Shown: positions 16,719-24,810 of the stretch, in pieces
Numbering within the stretch: the first letter of the stretch is position 1
How the letters are laid out: each line of letters starts with the position of its first letter
Source of the DNA: Methanomassiliicoccales archaeon
GTDB taxonomy: Archaea; Thermoplasmatota; Thermoplasmata; Methanomassiliicoccales; JACIVX01
Direction of reading: 5' to 3'
Length of the DNA: 47,071 nt
NCBI GenBank assembly: GCA_029907465.1
Contig: JARYLV010000014.1
Location: forward strand, 1 to 47,071
Translations under genes and position numbers: made by a program
The notes under the pieces: model-generated
What the model was told of the DNA's origin: nothing
Seen by the model: the letters and a program-made list of their open reading frames with translations, nothing else
Database searches by the model: none

Positions 16719-17363
16719 CTACTGGTTGATCGAATTGTCCACATCTTCTTCTTTCTTATCATTGCGAACAAAACCACGCGCTATGATATAGATTTCCGAG
16801 CTTGTGGGACGCGAGGCTTTCGGACTATGCAACCTTACATCCAAAAAGTTCTCCCTCATCTGCCTCAGATAATCTTTCAACAGATCCCCCTGGAAGATCT
16901 TGACAACCATACTTCCGCCATCTTTCAGACTCTTTTTCGCAAACTCGAGGGCATGCTCACAGAGCTCGACAGACCTTGCATGGTCGGTTGAATAGTTTCC
17001 ACTGATATTCGGCGACATGTCAGAAAGCACAACATCCGCGCGACCTCCGATCACCGAAAGCACCTTCTCCACAGTCTTTTCCGACCTGATATCCCCGCGA
17101 ATGGTCATGACGCCTTCGATCGGCAAGATTGGTTGCAGATCAACACCGACGACGAGACCCTTAGATCCTACCGATTCCTTTGCAACCTGAAGCCATCCGC
17201 CAGGTGCGGCGCCCAAATCAACAACGGTTGCCCCGCGTCTCAAAATTCCAAATCGCTGGTCGATCTGTTTCAGCTTGAAAGCGGCCCTGCTCCTGTAGTT
17301 CATTTCCTTCGCTTTCCGGTAATAAAAATCCCTGCGGCGCTCCACGACCCAGCGTCTCGACAT
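16719..17363 (-). CDS. rlmE: FtsJ/RlmE-type rRNA 2'-O-methyltransferase
   Basis: This 214-residue SAM-dependent enzyme should methylate the ribose 2'-OH of a uridine in the 23S rRNA peptidyl-transferase A-loop. It has the SAM motif VVDLGAAPGGWLQVA and the K-D-K-E catalytic set: Lys in SRAAFKLKQI (about residue 30), Asp in VLSDMSPNISG, Lys in MVVKIFQG and Glu in SSEIYIIARGF. Length matches the bacterial and archaeal family; the acidic tail after about residue 200 is extra. It heads the three-gene leftward operon. Some archaeal FtsJ proteins act on tRNA instead, so the target is inferred. Confidence 0.92.
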   Translation of the reverse strand: MSRRWVVERRRDFYYRKAKEMNYRSRAAFKLKQIDQRFGILRRGATVVDLGAAPGGWLQVAKESVGSKGLVVGVDLQPILPIEGVMTIRGDIRSEKTVEKVLSVIGGRADVVLSDMSPNISGNYSTDHARSVELCEHALEFAKKSLKDGGSMVVKIFQGDLLKDYLRQMRENFLDVRLHSPKASRPTSSEIYIIARGFVRNDKKEEDVDNSINQ

Positions 17364-17469
17364 CTCGATTCAATTATTTTCGCCGCCCAAATAAATGTTT
17401 GGTTTTTACGCATGAGGATGGCACATGAGAAGAATAAAAAAGGTTAATTCAATCGATGGGGATTACTAG

Positions 17470-18507
17470 ATGGCGTGCGCGATGAATCCAGAAGGATGGA
17501 CTTACAAAATGGCAGGCGTCGACATACATAAAAAATCGATGGCGATCGGTTCGCTTGTTGAAGAACTCAAGTATAAACGAAGGGGATTTGGTATGGCGCT
17601 GCCGATCAAAGGTCAATTCACCGGTTTAATCGATTTTGGTGACGTTGCCCTCACTCTTTGCACCGATGGCGTGGGGACAAAACTCCTCGTCGCCAAAAGA
17701 ATGAACAAATGGGATACTGTCGGGATCGATTGCATCGCGATGAATGTGAACGACACCATCTGCGTTGGCGCGGAGCCGCTCGCGATCGTCGATTACATTG
17801 CCATGGATCGACCTGATGAGAAAATCACCAAGGAAATTGGAAAAGGTCTCGAGAGCGGTGCCAAATTGGCTAATGTTGATATTGTGGGAGGAGAGATAGC
17901 GATAATGCCTGAAATCGTTAAGGAAATTGATCTCTCAGCGAGCTGCCTTGGATTTGTTGATAAGCGGAAAATCATCAATGGAAGCGAAGTAACGCCGGGC
18001 GACTTGATCATCGGATTGCCGAGTTCGGGAATTCATTCAAACGGACTGACATTGGCAAGAAAGGTGTTTGAGGAGAATAGAATTGACTACGACGAGGTCA
18101 TATCACCGCTCGATAAAACTGTCGGCGAAGAACTTCTCACACCAACTGAGATTTATGTGAAAAAGGTCATGAGATTGATCAAATCATGCAAAGTACACGG
18201 CATGGTCAACATTACCGGCGGAGGTCTCCGTAATTTTGTCAGAATTAAAGGTGATGTGAAATTCGAAATTGATGATCCTCTTCCTCCGAACCCAATTTTC
18301 GAGATCATCGCTGATCTGGGAAGAATCGATAATCATGAGATGTACCAGACGTTCAACATGGGAATGGGATTCGCCGTGATCTGCCCAGAGGAGGAGGAAA
18401 AAAATGCATTGAAAACACTTGGAAAAGGTGCAAAGGTTGTCGGCAGAGTCACGAAAGGAAAAGGCGTCGCCATTCCGTCACTGAAGATTTCTTATAAAAA
18501 ATACTAA
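17470..18507 (+). CDS. purM: phosphoribosylformylglycinamidine cyclo-ligase
   Basis: This 345-residue enzyme makes aminoimidazole ribonucleotide (AIR) from FGAM with ATP in purine synthesis. Family motifs are CTDGVGTKLLVA, AMNVNDTICVGAEPL, VGGEIAIMPE, the SGIHSNGLTL loop and NITGGGLRN. Length is normal. ATG 17470 is preceded by GGGGATT; ATG 17485 is an alternative. A TATA-like AATAAAAA lies near 17432-17439. The gene is monocistronic and ends against the leftward DUF531 operon. Confidence 0.94.
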   Translation: MACAMNPEGWTYKMAGVDIHKKSMAIGSLVEELKYKRRGFGMALPIKGQFTGLIDFGDVALTLCTDGVGTKLLVAKRMNKWDTVGIDCIAMNVNDTICVGAEPLAIVDYIAMDRPDEKITKEIGKGLESGAKLANVDIVGGEIAIMPEIVKEIDLSASCLGFVDKRKIINGSEVTPGDLIIGLPSSGIHSNGLTLARKVFEENRIDYDEVISPLDKTVGEELLTPTEIYVKKVMRLIKSCKVHGMVNITGGGLRNFVRIKGDVKFEIDDPLPPNPIFEIIADLGRIDNHEMYQTFNMGMGFAVICPEEEEKNALKTLGKGAKVVGRVTKGKGVAIPSLKISYKKY

Positions 18508-18513
18508 AAAAAA
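18506..18513 (-). terminator. T-run terminator of the DHS-DUF531 operon
   Basis: Eight A residues on the plus strand form an eight-T run for leftward transcripts, about 60 bases beyond the DUF531 stop. The run overlaps the purM stop codon. Confidence 0.45.
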
Positions 18514-18571
18514 TAGTGACGCAGTTGATTAAAGAGTAAAAAGTGCAAGAACAAAGGAGGGTATTATTGGA

Positions 18572-19210
18572 TCAAAGTGACTCTTGCGACTGCTCAGATT
18601 TCCTTTTCAATGTATGAGCGATGACCGCGACAACAGCACCAAGTGCCGTACACGTTTCAAGGGAGTGGCCTCCAAAAGTCACATCAAAATGATGATTTGT
18701 CGAATCAATGAGCTCCTTTGGTGTTCCTTTTGGCCCTGCCCCGAAAAGTAAACAAACGCTCCTGCCGCTCATAAGCATCGCGCAGATATCGTCAGCAGTT
18801 CTCTTTCGCTCTATGTCGGGACTGCTCGTCGTCAATATGATTTCGCCAAGCTGTGGCGGAAATCCTTTTCGAACGTATGGAAACATTTGAAAGCGTCCTC
18901 TCGATGCCAGTTCCTTGAGATAACGGCCTTCCTCACCAATCGTTGTCGTTGTCGCAACCCACTCCGCGACTTCAGACGGCTTCGAGAGCTCCGAAGGAAA
19001 AGGAAATCCAAAGGTCGCGAGGTTCATATCGAACGCAAATGCCAATGGACCCACGCGGGCGAGGAGGCGACGATGGGCTTCCCTGAAATGATGGGGATCG
19101 TAAGAATTCCAAAGACCGATTGTAGGACGTCCAATCATGCTCGCATCTTCGTCGTCTAAATCATAAAAGAATTCAATTAAAAGAGTCAAAAAGGATTCAT
19201 CGGAAATCAT
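18572..19210 (-). CDS. DUF531 family protein, SPOUT-like
   Basis: This 212-residue protein matches the archaeal DUF531 family: IGLWNSYDPHHFREAHRR near the N-terminus, MNLATFGFPFP, and the C-terminal LLFGAGPKGTPKEL with FGGHSLETCTALGA. The glycine-rich C-terminal end resembles the knotted cofactor-binding half of SPOUT RNA methyltransferases, so RNA methylation is a plausible but unproven role. Its start overlaps the stop of the deoxyhypusine synthase gene in an ATGA, so the two are translationally coupled. A link to translation is therefore reasonable. Confidence 0.78.
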   Translation of the reverse strand: MISDESFLTLLIEFFYDLDDEDASMIGRPTIGLWNSYDPHHFREAHRRLLARVGPLAFAFDMNLATFGFPFPSELSKPSEVAEWVATTTTIGEEGRYLKELASRGRFQMFPYVRKGFPPQLGEIILTTSSPDIERKRTADDICAMLMSGRSVCLLFGAGPKGTPKELIDSTNHHFDVTFGGHSLETCTALGAVVAVIAHTLKRKSEQSQESL

Positions 19211-20268
19211 TCGATTGCCAACGGAACCTTTTTGATCTCTTTCAGTGTGTCATTTTCCCAGATAAACTGCAAGCGCTTTCTTCCCTTCCATACGCCTTTT
19301 TGCAGGATATAACCGACCATGAGACTCATGCCGATAGACGCCTCGACGTATGCAACGGCCTTTGTCGCATGTTTGCTGATCTTTCCCCAAGACTGAGCTT
19401 CTTCGAAAGTGCAACCAGAGAGGCCACCCCAGTATGGGACATCGGTCGTGATTTGTATCGCATAATAATGACCGCCTTTATCATGGCCCAACGCATACGC
19501 GATAACCTCTGTTTGTTGTATGAAATTTTTCGGTACTCCGCCCCCAATATAAATGACGCCTGTCCTATCAGAATGAATCATGATCTGCGTCAGTTCATAA
19601 TCGTCCCGGATCGGATCGATTTTCATGAAGGGTTTGTTCTCCTGTCTTCTTTTCGCATACATTTCAGTCAAACCGATACCGATAGACGAGTCGTTGAGCG
19701 CTGGAACGAAAATGGGCACACCGTACTTTCGTGCATTATAAAGAATCGAGTTCTCATCTTTCGAATAATCTCCGAGAATATCGAGGAATTCTCTGCTGGA
19801 ATACGACCTCGGTTCGAGTCCGCTGGCAATTTCACCGATATATGCATCAGTTTCTTCGAATTTCTTTTCGTCGACAAGGGTATCGTATATCCTGTCAAGG
19901 AAAAGTTCTCTCAACTTAACATCATCGATATAAGGGGAACACTTGTAGTGCGCGTACCCTCTTGATTGATAGAAATCCTGATAAGGTATAGCCCCTGTTG
20001 ATACGATCACGTCGACAATACCATACTTGATCATGTCAGCGATGACTTTTCTTAATCCGGCTGCAATGAGTGGCCCAGCCAGACCTAGTACAATTGTCGG
20101 TCTGCTCGGATCTTTCAACGCATTCTCGTACACAGCAGCGCAGTTGGCCAGCGCTCTGCTTTGCACCGAGCTGTCCTTATAAGCTTCTACGAGATCCTTT
20201 ACCGTTTTGATCTTGTCGAAGTCTATCGCCTTGACTTTCTCCTTCAAGAGGTCTTTGCGGCTCACCAT
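19207..20268 (-). CDS. dys: deoxyhypusine synthase
   Basis: This 353-residue enzyme transfers the aminobutyl group of spermidine to a lysine of initiation factor aIF5A, the first step of hypusine formation. NAD-binding segments VLGLAGPLIAAGLR, VSTGAIPYQDF and IYIGGGVPKNF are present. The catalytic lysine is in QSWGKISKHA, as in the family's WGKI motif. The frame extends to ATG 20283, but GGAGG inside that extension lies eight bases before ATG 20268, so I take the latter. It is coupled to DUF531 downstream and lies behind a 56-residue gene upstream. Confidence 0.9.
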   Translation of the reverse strand: MVSRKDLLKEKVKAIDFDKIKTVKDLVEAYKDSSVQSRALANCAAVYENALKDPSRPTIVLGLAGPLIAAGLRKVIADMIKYGIVDVIVSTGAIPYQDFYQSRGYAHYKCSPYIDDVKLRELFLDRIYDTLVDEKKFEETDAYIGEIASGLEPRSYSSREFLDILGDYSKDENSILYNARKYGVPIFVPALNDSSIGIGLTEMYAKRRQENKPFMKIDPIRDDYELTQIMIHSDRTGVIYIGGGVPKNFIQQTEVIAYALGHDKGGHYYAIQITTDVPYWGGLSGCTFEEAQSWGKISKHATKAVAYVEASIGMSLMVGYILQKGVWKGRKRLQFIWENDTLKEIKKVPLAIE

Positions 20269-20317
20269 ATCCGTTTCCTCCATTCTCGTAATGCTGCCCG
20301 ATTAGAACTCAGGCAAT

Positions 20318-20488
20318 TTATTGGTCTTTTTCAGCTTTCTTCGGGCGGCTGCAGATGGCGTACTCGTCGCCATCAAAAAAAACATCCAACTCTGGATGTT
20401 CAGCCTGGATTTCCTCGATTTTTTTTAGAACTTCACGCAATGTCAAGTTGCTGTTCTTATCGATCCTGACGTGAATCCGCTTTTCCAT
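20318..20488 (-). CDS. small acidic/basic protein (56 aa) upstream of deoxyhypusine synthase
   Basis: This short frame starts at ATG 20488 and stops at TAA 20318-20320. The product runs MEKRIHVRIDKNSNL at its start and LDVFFDGDEYAICSR near its end, which suggests a beta-helix-beta unit with a Lys-rich tail. It reads in the same direction as deoxyhypusine synthase, 49 bases upstream of that gene's chosen start. Genome-like composition, a good start and a TATA element about 50 bases upstream support it. I do not recognise a family. Confidence 0.6.
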   Translation of the reverse strand: MEKRIHVRIDKNSNLTLREVLKKIEEIQAEHPELDVFFDGDEYAICSRPKKAEKDQ

Positions 20489-20907
20489 TTCAAAGCTCCT
20501 GGTCGAGGCCCGAATTTATCAAGATATTTCTGTCAGTATATATTTTTTTGTTCAGAAGCAATCAGATTTGGAATATGGATGGAGACCAGAAGTGATTAGC
20601 AAAAAAAAATCACCGAGTTTCAATTAAAACATAAGAAACCAGAACTGAATGAAAAATCTTCTAGACACTGAGCTGTTGTGTACAACAGCGCGTCATGAAA
20701 TCTCAAAGATTTCAATACCATCTGATTTCTACAGACTATCGTTTGTAAACGCAATTCATATTTGCACACTTTTATGTTAAGACAAGATAATAATACAATG
20801 ATACCTGTTGCCAAATTCATTTTTTGATGATGATGCCAAAATATTAAAATAATAATTAAGCGAGTAAAGTGAAATCAGTTAAGTTCCGAAAGAAAGCAGG
20901 TGTATAA
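20489..20907. other. divergent intergenic region
   Basis: This is 419 bases of A/T-rich DNA. On the minus strand ATATATAC (plus 20536-20543) is a likely TATA box for the small gene and deoxyhypusine synthase. On the plus strand ATTAAAATAATAATTAA (around 20840-20856) is a likely TATA region for the coiled-coil gene. A hairpin, GCTGTTG-TGTA-CAACAGC, lies at 20672-20689. Confidence 0.45.
20536..20543 (-). promoter_or_regulatory. TATA box of the small protein - deoxyhypusine synthase operon
   Basis: Read leftward the site is ATATATAC, followed about 50 bases later by the ATG of the 56-residue protein. Confidence 0.45.
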
Positions 20908-22848
20908 TTGCAGGAAAAGAAGATGAAAGAAGATCAAAAGCGCGATTATGCACAACTCGAGTTTACCGGTTTTAATGGTATTAACAATAGTACCGATGGT
21001 AATGCTTCTATAGAGAAAATTGAGGAAATTAAGAAGTGGCTCACAGATGAATTTGATTTGATTTCTTGGCTCGATGAATCGCCGCAAACATCTGCCGAGA
21101 CCACTCCCATCTCAGAAAAGGCGGAAGATCGGGGGGAATCGGTTGAAGAGATTATTGCTTCTTATGAAGCCGAGATCGCGAGATTGAAAGACGAGATCTG
21201 CGAAGTAAAAGAGGGGCGAGTAACGATAGTTGGCGGGGATAGTGAAGAAATCAAGCGGAAAGTTGAGAAGTTAACCGAAGAGAATGCGAAGCTGACAAAA
21301 GAATTGAAAGAAGCTGGGGAACAGCTGACATTCCTCAAAAAGCGACTTGAGGAAACCTTGGCAGGTCTGCCTATCGATCACGCTGAAATTATCAGGAAAG
21401 AACTCGAATTGAAAGAGAGGGAAAAGGCGCTCGATGAAAGAGAGAGACACTTAACAGAAAAAGAGGCGATGCTAAAAAGTCAGGAGACCGGGACAGCGGA
21501 GGAGGAAGCAAGACTTGAAGATCGTTTTCACGCGGAACTTCAGGAGAAGGAAAATGATTATCGACGAAGAGAGCAGGAATTAAAGACAAGAATAGAACAA
21601 CTCGAAGAAGAGCTCAAACAAAAATCCATCGAGATCAAGCTGCTGAAAGATGAACTCGAAATTGCGAAGATGAGTACTCCTGAGGCGAAAAAGGAAATCG
21701 AAAAAAGCATCAAGGAAATACAGCAAAGAGAGAAGACGCTTTTGTTAAAGGATGATGAAATCAAAAGGTTAAGGGAAGAGCTGCAAGAGAAAGATGAAGA
21801 GCTCCAAAAAATCAAGTCAATGATCTCCTATAAGGAAGAAGAGCTGATTAGAAGGGAGGAAGACATCCTCTACAGAGAAAAATTATTAGCGGAAGAAAGG
21901 AGAAGATTCGAAGAGGCGAAGAAGAGTGCGACTAGCATCGAAGAACATGAAATGGTTAAACGATTAGAAGATCTGAAAGCAGAAATTCAGAGAAAGGAGG
22001 AGGAGCTCAGAGCCAAAGAAAAATACCTCAATGCGAAGATGGAAGAGTTGCGGTTAAGAGAACAAGGCATCATAGAGGATGAAATTGCGGCGAGGGAGGA
22101 GCAACGTGCACTTGAGATGCAACAGGCCAAAGTCAAGACCGGAAATCCGCGCCTTGATGATCTTCTCCTCGGTGGCATTCCATTCGGATCGAATGTACTG
22201 ATTCACGGACCGCCGTTCATTGGAAAAGAAGTGATGGTCAATCAGTTTATCGCGGAGGGATTGAAAAAAGGCATACCGGCGATATGGGTTATCACAGACA
22301 AGACGCCAAGCGATATCAGGGAAGAGATGAAGTTTGTTTTGTCTGGCTACGAAGAATACGAACGCCTCGGACTCGTAAAGTATGTTGATTCGTATTCAAG
22401 AAGCATGGGTGATACGACCGTAGATCCGTATACGGTCTACATCGAAGAGCCAACGGATCATGATAAGATCATGGATGCAGTCGAAAAGATCACAAAGGAG
22501 TATAAGGAAAAACATGAATACTACCGCCTTGCCTTCAGAACAATATCAACCCTCATTGCGTACTCAGACATTAACTCGGCGTTTCGATTTCTCAGCCCCT
22601 TCTGCGGTCGCAGGAAGAGAGACAAGGCCGTATCACTCTATGTCGTCGAGAAGGGCATGCACAGTGAGCAGGAAATTCAAATGCTTGGATCGATCATGGA
22701 CGGGATGATCGACTTCAAAGTCGATCAGCTGAGGACGTATTTCGCCGTTATTGGCATCTGCGAAGTGCAGTCGAGGGCCTATATTCGTTACACAGCGAGC
22801 AAGCACGGCCTCACAATTGGTTCATTCGCACTCGAACACATCCGCTAA
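20908..22848 (+). CDS. long coiled-coil protein with degenerate KaiC/RAD55-like domain
   Basis: This 646-residue protein has an acidic N-terminal part (about 1-80), a long Glu/Lys/Arg-rich coiled coil (about 80-400) and a C-terminal RecA/KaiC-like domain (about 408-646). The domain opens with TGNPRLDDLLLGGIPFGS, typical of KaiC-like proteins. Walker A is altered to GPPFIGKE (434-441): it keeps Gly-Lys but has Glu where Ser/Thr should bind Mg-ATP. The Walker B strand reads LAFRTISTLI, with no Asp. It is therefore probably a non-hydrolysing relative. The start is TTG 20908 after AGGTG; ATG 20923 is possible. No partner overlaps it, but a type IV pilus-like operon follows 1 kb later. Confidence 0.78.
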   Translation: MQEKKMKEDQKRDYAQLEFTGFNGINNSTDGNASIEKIEEIKKWLTDEFDLISWLDESPQTSAETTPISEKAEDRGESVEEIIASYEAEIARLKDEICEVKEGRVTIVGGDSEEIKRKVEKLTEENAKLTKELKEAGEQLTFLKKRLEETLAGLPIDHAEIIRKELELKEREKALDERERHLTEKEAMLKSQETGTAEEEARLEDRFHAELQEKENDYRRREQELKTRIEQLEEELKQKSIEIKLLKDELEIAKMSTPEAKKEIEKSIKEIQQREKTLLLKDDEIKRLREELQEKDEELQKIKSMISYKEEELIRREEDILYREKLLAEERRRFEEAKKSATSIEEHEMVKRLEDLKAEIQRKEEELRAKEKYLNAKMEELRLREQGIIEDEIAAREEQRALEMQQAKVKTGNPRLDDLLLGGIPFGSNVLIHGPPFIGKEVMVNQFIAEGLKKGIPAIWVITDKTPSDIREEMKFVLSGYEEYERLGLVKYVDSYSRSMGDTTVDPYTVYIEEPTDHDKIMDAVEKITKEYKEKHEYYRLAFRTISTLIAYSDINSAFRFLSPFCGRRKRDKAVSLYVVEKGMHSEQEIQMLGSIMDGMIDFKVDQLRTYFAVIGICEVQSRAYIRYTASKHGLTIGSFALEHIR

Positions 22849-22880
22849 AGAATGTGCATTGGATGTAAGTTTCCAAGAGA

Positions 22881-23312
22881 TCACGCAACTTCGACACTCT
22901 CACCAGGACCGCGAGATCCTTTTCTTTGAATGTTGATCTTTGGGAGTGGAATTGGAGGGGGCAAACGAACATCTCTTGCCACGAGAAGCGCGATGGGGAT
23001 GCAGTTCGAAACGATGACGTTATGAACAATATTAGCAATCTCATCCGGCATCGAACCAGTTCTCGTCCATTCATCAACAAGATTGCCCGCGTCCCCTGAG
23101 AGAAAGACCTGCCCTTCGATCCTGATGTAACCAATACCAGCGTAATTTGTCGTGAAACGGAATTCGACCGATGCAGTATCATCATCGGAAGCCTTCGATA
23201 TTCGTGTAACGCTGCTGTTTTGATCGATCCTTATATTTACAAATCGTTCCCCCACCTTGGAAAACCTCTTTGCCTCGATACCATTCGCCTCAAAGCCTTT
23301 GACTTGCATCAT
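22881..23312 (-). CDS. conserved-looking archaeal protein with LPPPIPLP motif, unknown function
   Basis: This 143-residue protein has a beta-rich core (VEFRFTTNYAGIGYIRIEGQ), an acidic helix, then NVIVSNCIPIALLVARD and a terminal LPPPIPLPKI. The pattern of strands, followed by a helix and the proline motif, reminds me of an archaeal family with a SecB-like fold, but I cannot confirm this. The longest frame begins at TTG 23327. I choose ATG 23312 because GGAAGGA lies five bases before it; ATG 23309 follows directly. It lies just downstream of tRNA-Phe on the same strand. Confidence 0.62.
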   Translation of the reverse strand: MMQVKGFEANGIEAKRFSKVGERFVNIRIDQNSSVTRISKASDDDTASVEFRFTTNYAGIGYIRIEGQVFLSGDAGNLVDEWTRTGSMPDEIANIVHNVIVSNCIPIALLVARDVRLPPPIPLPKINIQRKGSRGPGESVEVA

Positions 23313-23403
23313 TTTAGTCCTTCCCAAATCTCTTCTAGTCGATTGTCAAACTCGATTAATAGATGTTTCGTCGCTTTATTATTTTAGATTTGCAAATAAA
23401 AGC

Positions 23404-23409
23404 AAAAAA
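23404..23409 (-). terminator. T-run terminator after tRNA-Phe
   Basis: Six A residues on the plus strand give a short T-run immediately after the tRNA 3' end, as usual for archaeal tRNA genes. Confidence 0.5.
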
Positions 23410-23410
23410 G

Positions 23411-23504
23411 TGCCGCGGGCCGGATTTGAACCAGCGACTTCAAGATTTCTGATCTCCAGATGGGCAACTTCAGTCTTGCACTCTCCCAGCTGAGTTACCG
23501 CGGC
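23411..23504 (-). tRNA. tRNA-Phe (GAA) with intron
   Basis: Read on the minus strand, the acceptor GCCGCGG pairs with CCGCGGC, followed by discriminator A. The D-stem is ACTC/GAGT, the anticodon stem CAAGA/TCTTG, the T-stem GCTGG/CCGGC with loop TTCAAAT. The anticodon loop is CTGAAGA once a 21-base intron is removed, giving anticodon GAA. The mature length is 73 bases. CCA is not encoded. A TATA box (TTTATTA, plus 23534-23540) lies about 30-36 bases upstream. Confidence 0.93.
23447..23467 (-). other. tRNA-Phe intron (21 bases, position 37/38)
   Basis: The intron sits at the canonical site after position 37. CTGA of the loop pairs with TCAG inside the intron to form the central four-pair helix, with bulges AGT and AAA on either side. 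Cutting two bases into each bulge gives exons that join as CTGAAG-A. This is the strict bulge-helix-bulge form used by the archaeal splicing endonuclease. Confidence 0.85.
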
Positions 23505-23533
23505 GTTGTTTTATCACCAAAAGGAGAAGGCTG

Positions 23534-23540
23534 TAATAAA
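23534..23540 (-). promoter_or_regulatory. TATA box of tRNA-Phe
   Basis: Read leftward the site is TTTATTA, 30-36 bases before the first base of the tRNA. This is the normal archaeal box A position. Confidence 0.5.
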
Positions 23541-23809
23541 TTTTGCCCAACCTTTGATTTGATCTATCGATCGGGGATGGACAATAAAATAGACGCAATT
23601 TTCAGGCGAGAGCAAAAGTTCCGACAGATAGCTCATCGGCCCGTTCGAATAGTTAATTACTGCGAGAAGGTATTCTTCTAGCCAATCCACGCACGAGACC
23701 AAAGAGGATTACATCAGATTCTCTCATACAGCAATTTTAATTTCAGACTCTCGGATCCCACTCGGGTTCGAGGAGCTCATTCTCAAAACAAGCCAGCATT
23801 CACGACATG

Positions 23810-23817
23810 TTTAAATA
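23810..23817 (+). promoter_or_regulatory. TATA box of the pilin-secretion operon
   Basis: TTTAAATA lies 50 bases before ATG 23864 and predicts a transcript start near 23838, so the leader is about 25 bases and contains the GGTGA ribosome-binding site. Confidence 0.5.
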
Positions 23818-23863
23818 GTAATATGCAGCTTTTTTCAAATCGAATCTGGCGCTTGGTGAGGAT

Positions 23864-24796
23864 ATGTGTAAGTCCCGCAAGGGAGCTGATTGTCTCAAAC
23901 TTAGGAGATCACGATTTTTGAAGCGCGACAGGGAAGCTGTGGCATCAACTGTCGGCACGATCATGGCGCTGCTCGTTTTCCTAACATTTCTTTCACTTTT
24001 CACGAATTCCTACATCCCAGTTTGGATGCAGGCGAATGAAAGGTCTCATATGAACGAGGTTCTGAATCAATTTGGTTACTTGAAAGGACAAATTGACATC
24101 ATGATAAAAAGTGCGAAAATCACGGGGGAATCAGATATCGTAATGTATTCGCCAATTACTTTAGGAGCTGACGGCATCCCCATATTTGCTTCCCCAACCG
24201 CGGGGCAACTCGTTTTCGTTCCGATGGGAAGTTCAAGCAGCAGTTTTTCTTTGAGATTCAATTACACTCTTTCTAACTCCAGGGTTGAAGTCTCGGAAAG
24301 CGGAGGCGGAATCATCCAGCTTTGGGCGCCGAATCGATACTACGTGCAACAATGGGTCGCATATGAAAATGGGGCCATTATTGTTAAGCAGCCTGACGGA
24401 CAGGTTATTAGAGCCGTTCCAGAAATTAGCCTCAAGAAAATCAATGATAAAGTGAACATTGTGATTACTCAGATTAATTTGGTTGGTTCAAATGCGACGA
24501 TCGGTGGAACCGGTTCAATCGGCCTTAACTTGAACTTAATCGGATCAGATTCTGACAGTTTTAGTGTAGGCTATGGGAACGATTATAATGTCACAATCAA
24601 AATAATAACCCGATTCGGAAATGCATGGGAACAATACCTCAGGGATCTTTGCTCAAAATCAAATCTCCTGCCTACAGATTATTCTATAAATAGTAGGGAA
24701 TCCGGAGATGGGTTGTCTGACATAGTATTTCAAATAAAAAACGCAGGAACGGTAAGATATGATCGATGCTATGTGGAGATTTCGATCCAGACATGA
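23864..24796 (+). CDS. type IV pilin-like surface protein
   Basis: This 310-residue protein has a basic N-terminus (KLRRSRFLKRDRE), then one hydrophobic helix (AVASTVGTIMALLVFLTFL) and a long Ser/Gly/Asn-rich extracellular part. The basic-then-hydrophobic start with D-R-E-A-V-A resembles archaeal type IV pilin N-termini, such as DUF7289-type proteins. The prepilin cleavage site is not canonical, so processing is uncertain. Its place as first gene of an operon with two secretion ATPases and two platform proteins supports a pilin or pseudopilin role. ATG 23864 follows GGTGAGG. Its stop overlaps the next frame's ATG 24793. Confidence 0.68.
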   Translation: MCKSRKGADCLKLRRSRFLKRDREAVASTVGTIMALLVFLTFLSLFTNSYIPVWMQANERSHMNEVLNQFGYLKGQIDIMIKSAKITGESDIVMYSPITLGADGIPIFASPTAGQLVFVPMGSSSSSFSLRFNYTLSNSRVEVSESGGGIIQLWAPNRYYVQQWVAYENGAIIVKQPDGQVIRAVPEISLKKINDKVNIVITQINLVGSNATIGGTGSIGLNLNLIGSDSDSFSVGYGNDYNVTIKIITRFGNAWEQYLRDLCSKSNLLPTDYSINSRESGDGLSDIVFQIKNAGTVRYDRCYVEISIQT

Positions 24797-24810
24797 TCCT
24801 TGGTGGTGAA

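Larger units (their letters stand above)
23505..23863. other. intergenic region, tRNA-Phe / pilin-like gene
   Basis: This is 359 bases between the leftward tRNA-Phe and the rightward pilin operon. It holds the tRNA TATA box (23534-23540) and the operon TATA box (23810-23817). A 34-codon frame at 23577-23681 has no supporting features. Confidence 0.45.

Noticed and set aside
23577-23681. 34-codon frame between tRNA-Phe and the pilin operon
   Set aside because: It has no promoter or ribosome-binding site of quality and no recognisable sequence.
23411-24796. tRNA-Phe as an integration site for the pilus-like region
   Set aside because: I found no integrase and no repeated tRNA 3' end downstream that would mark an attachment site.
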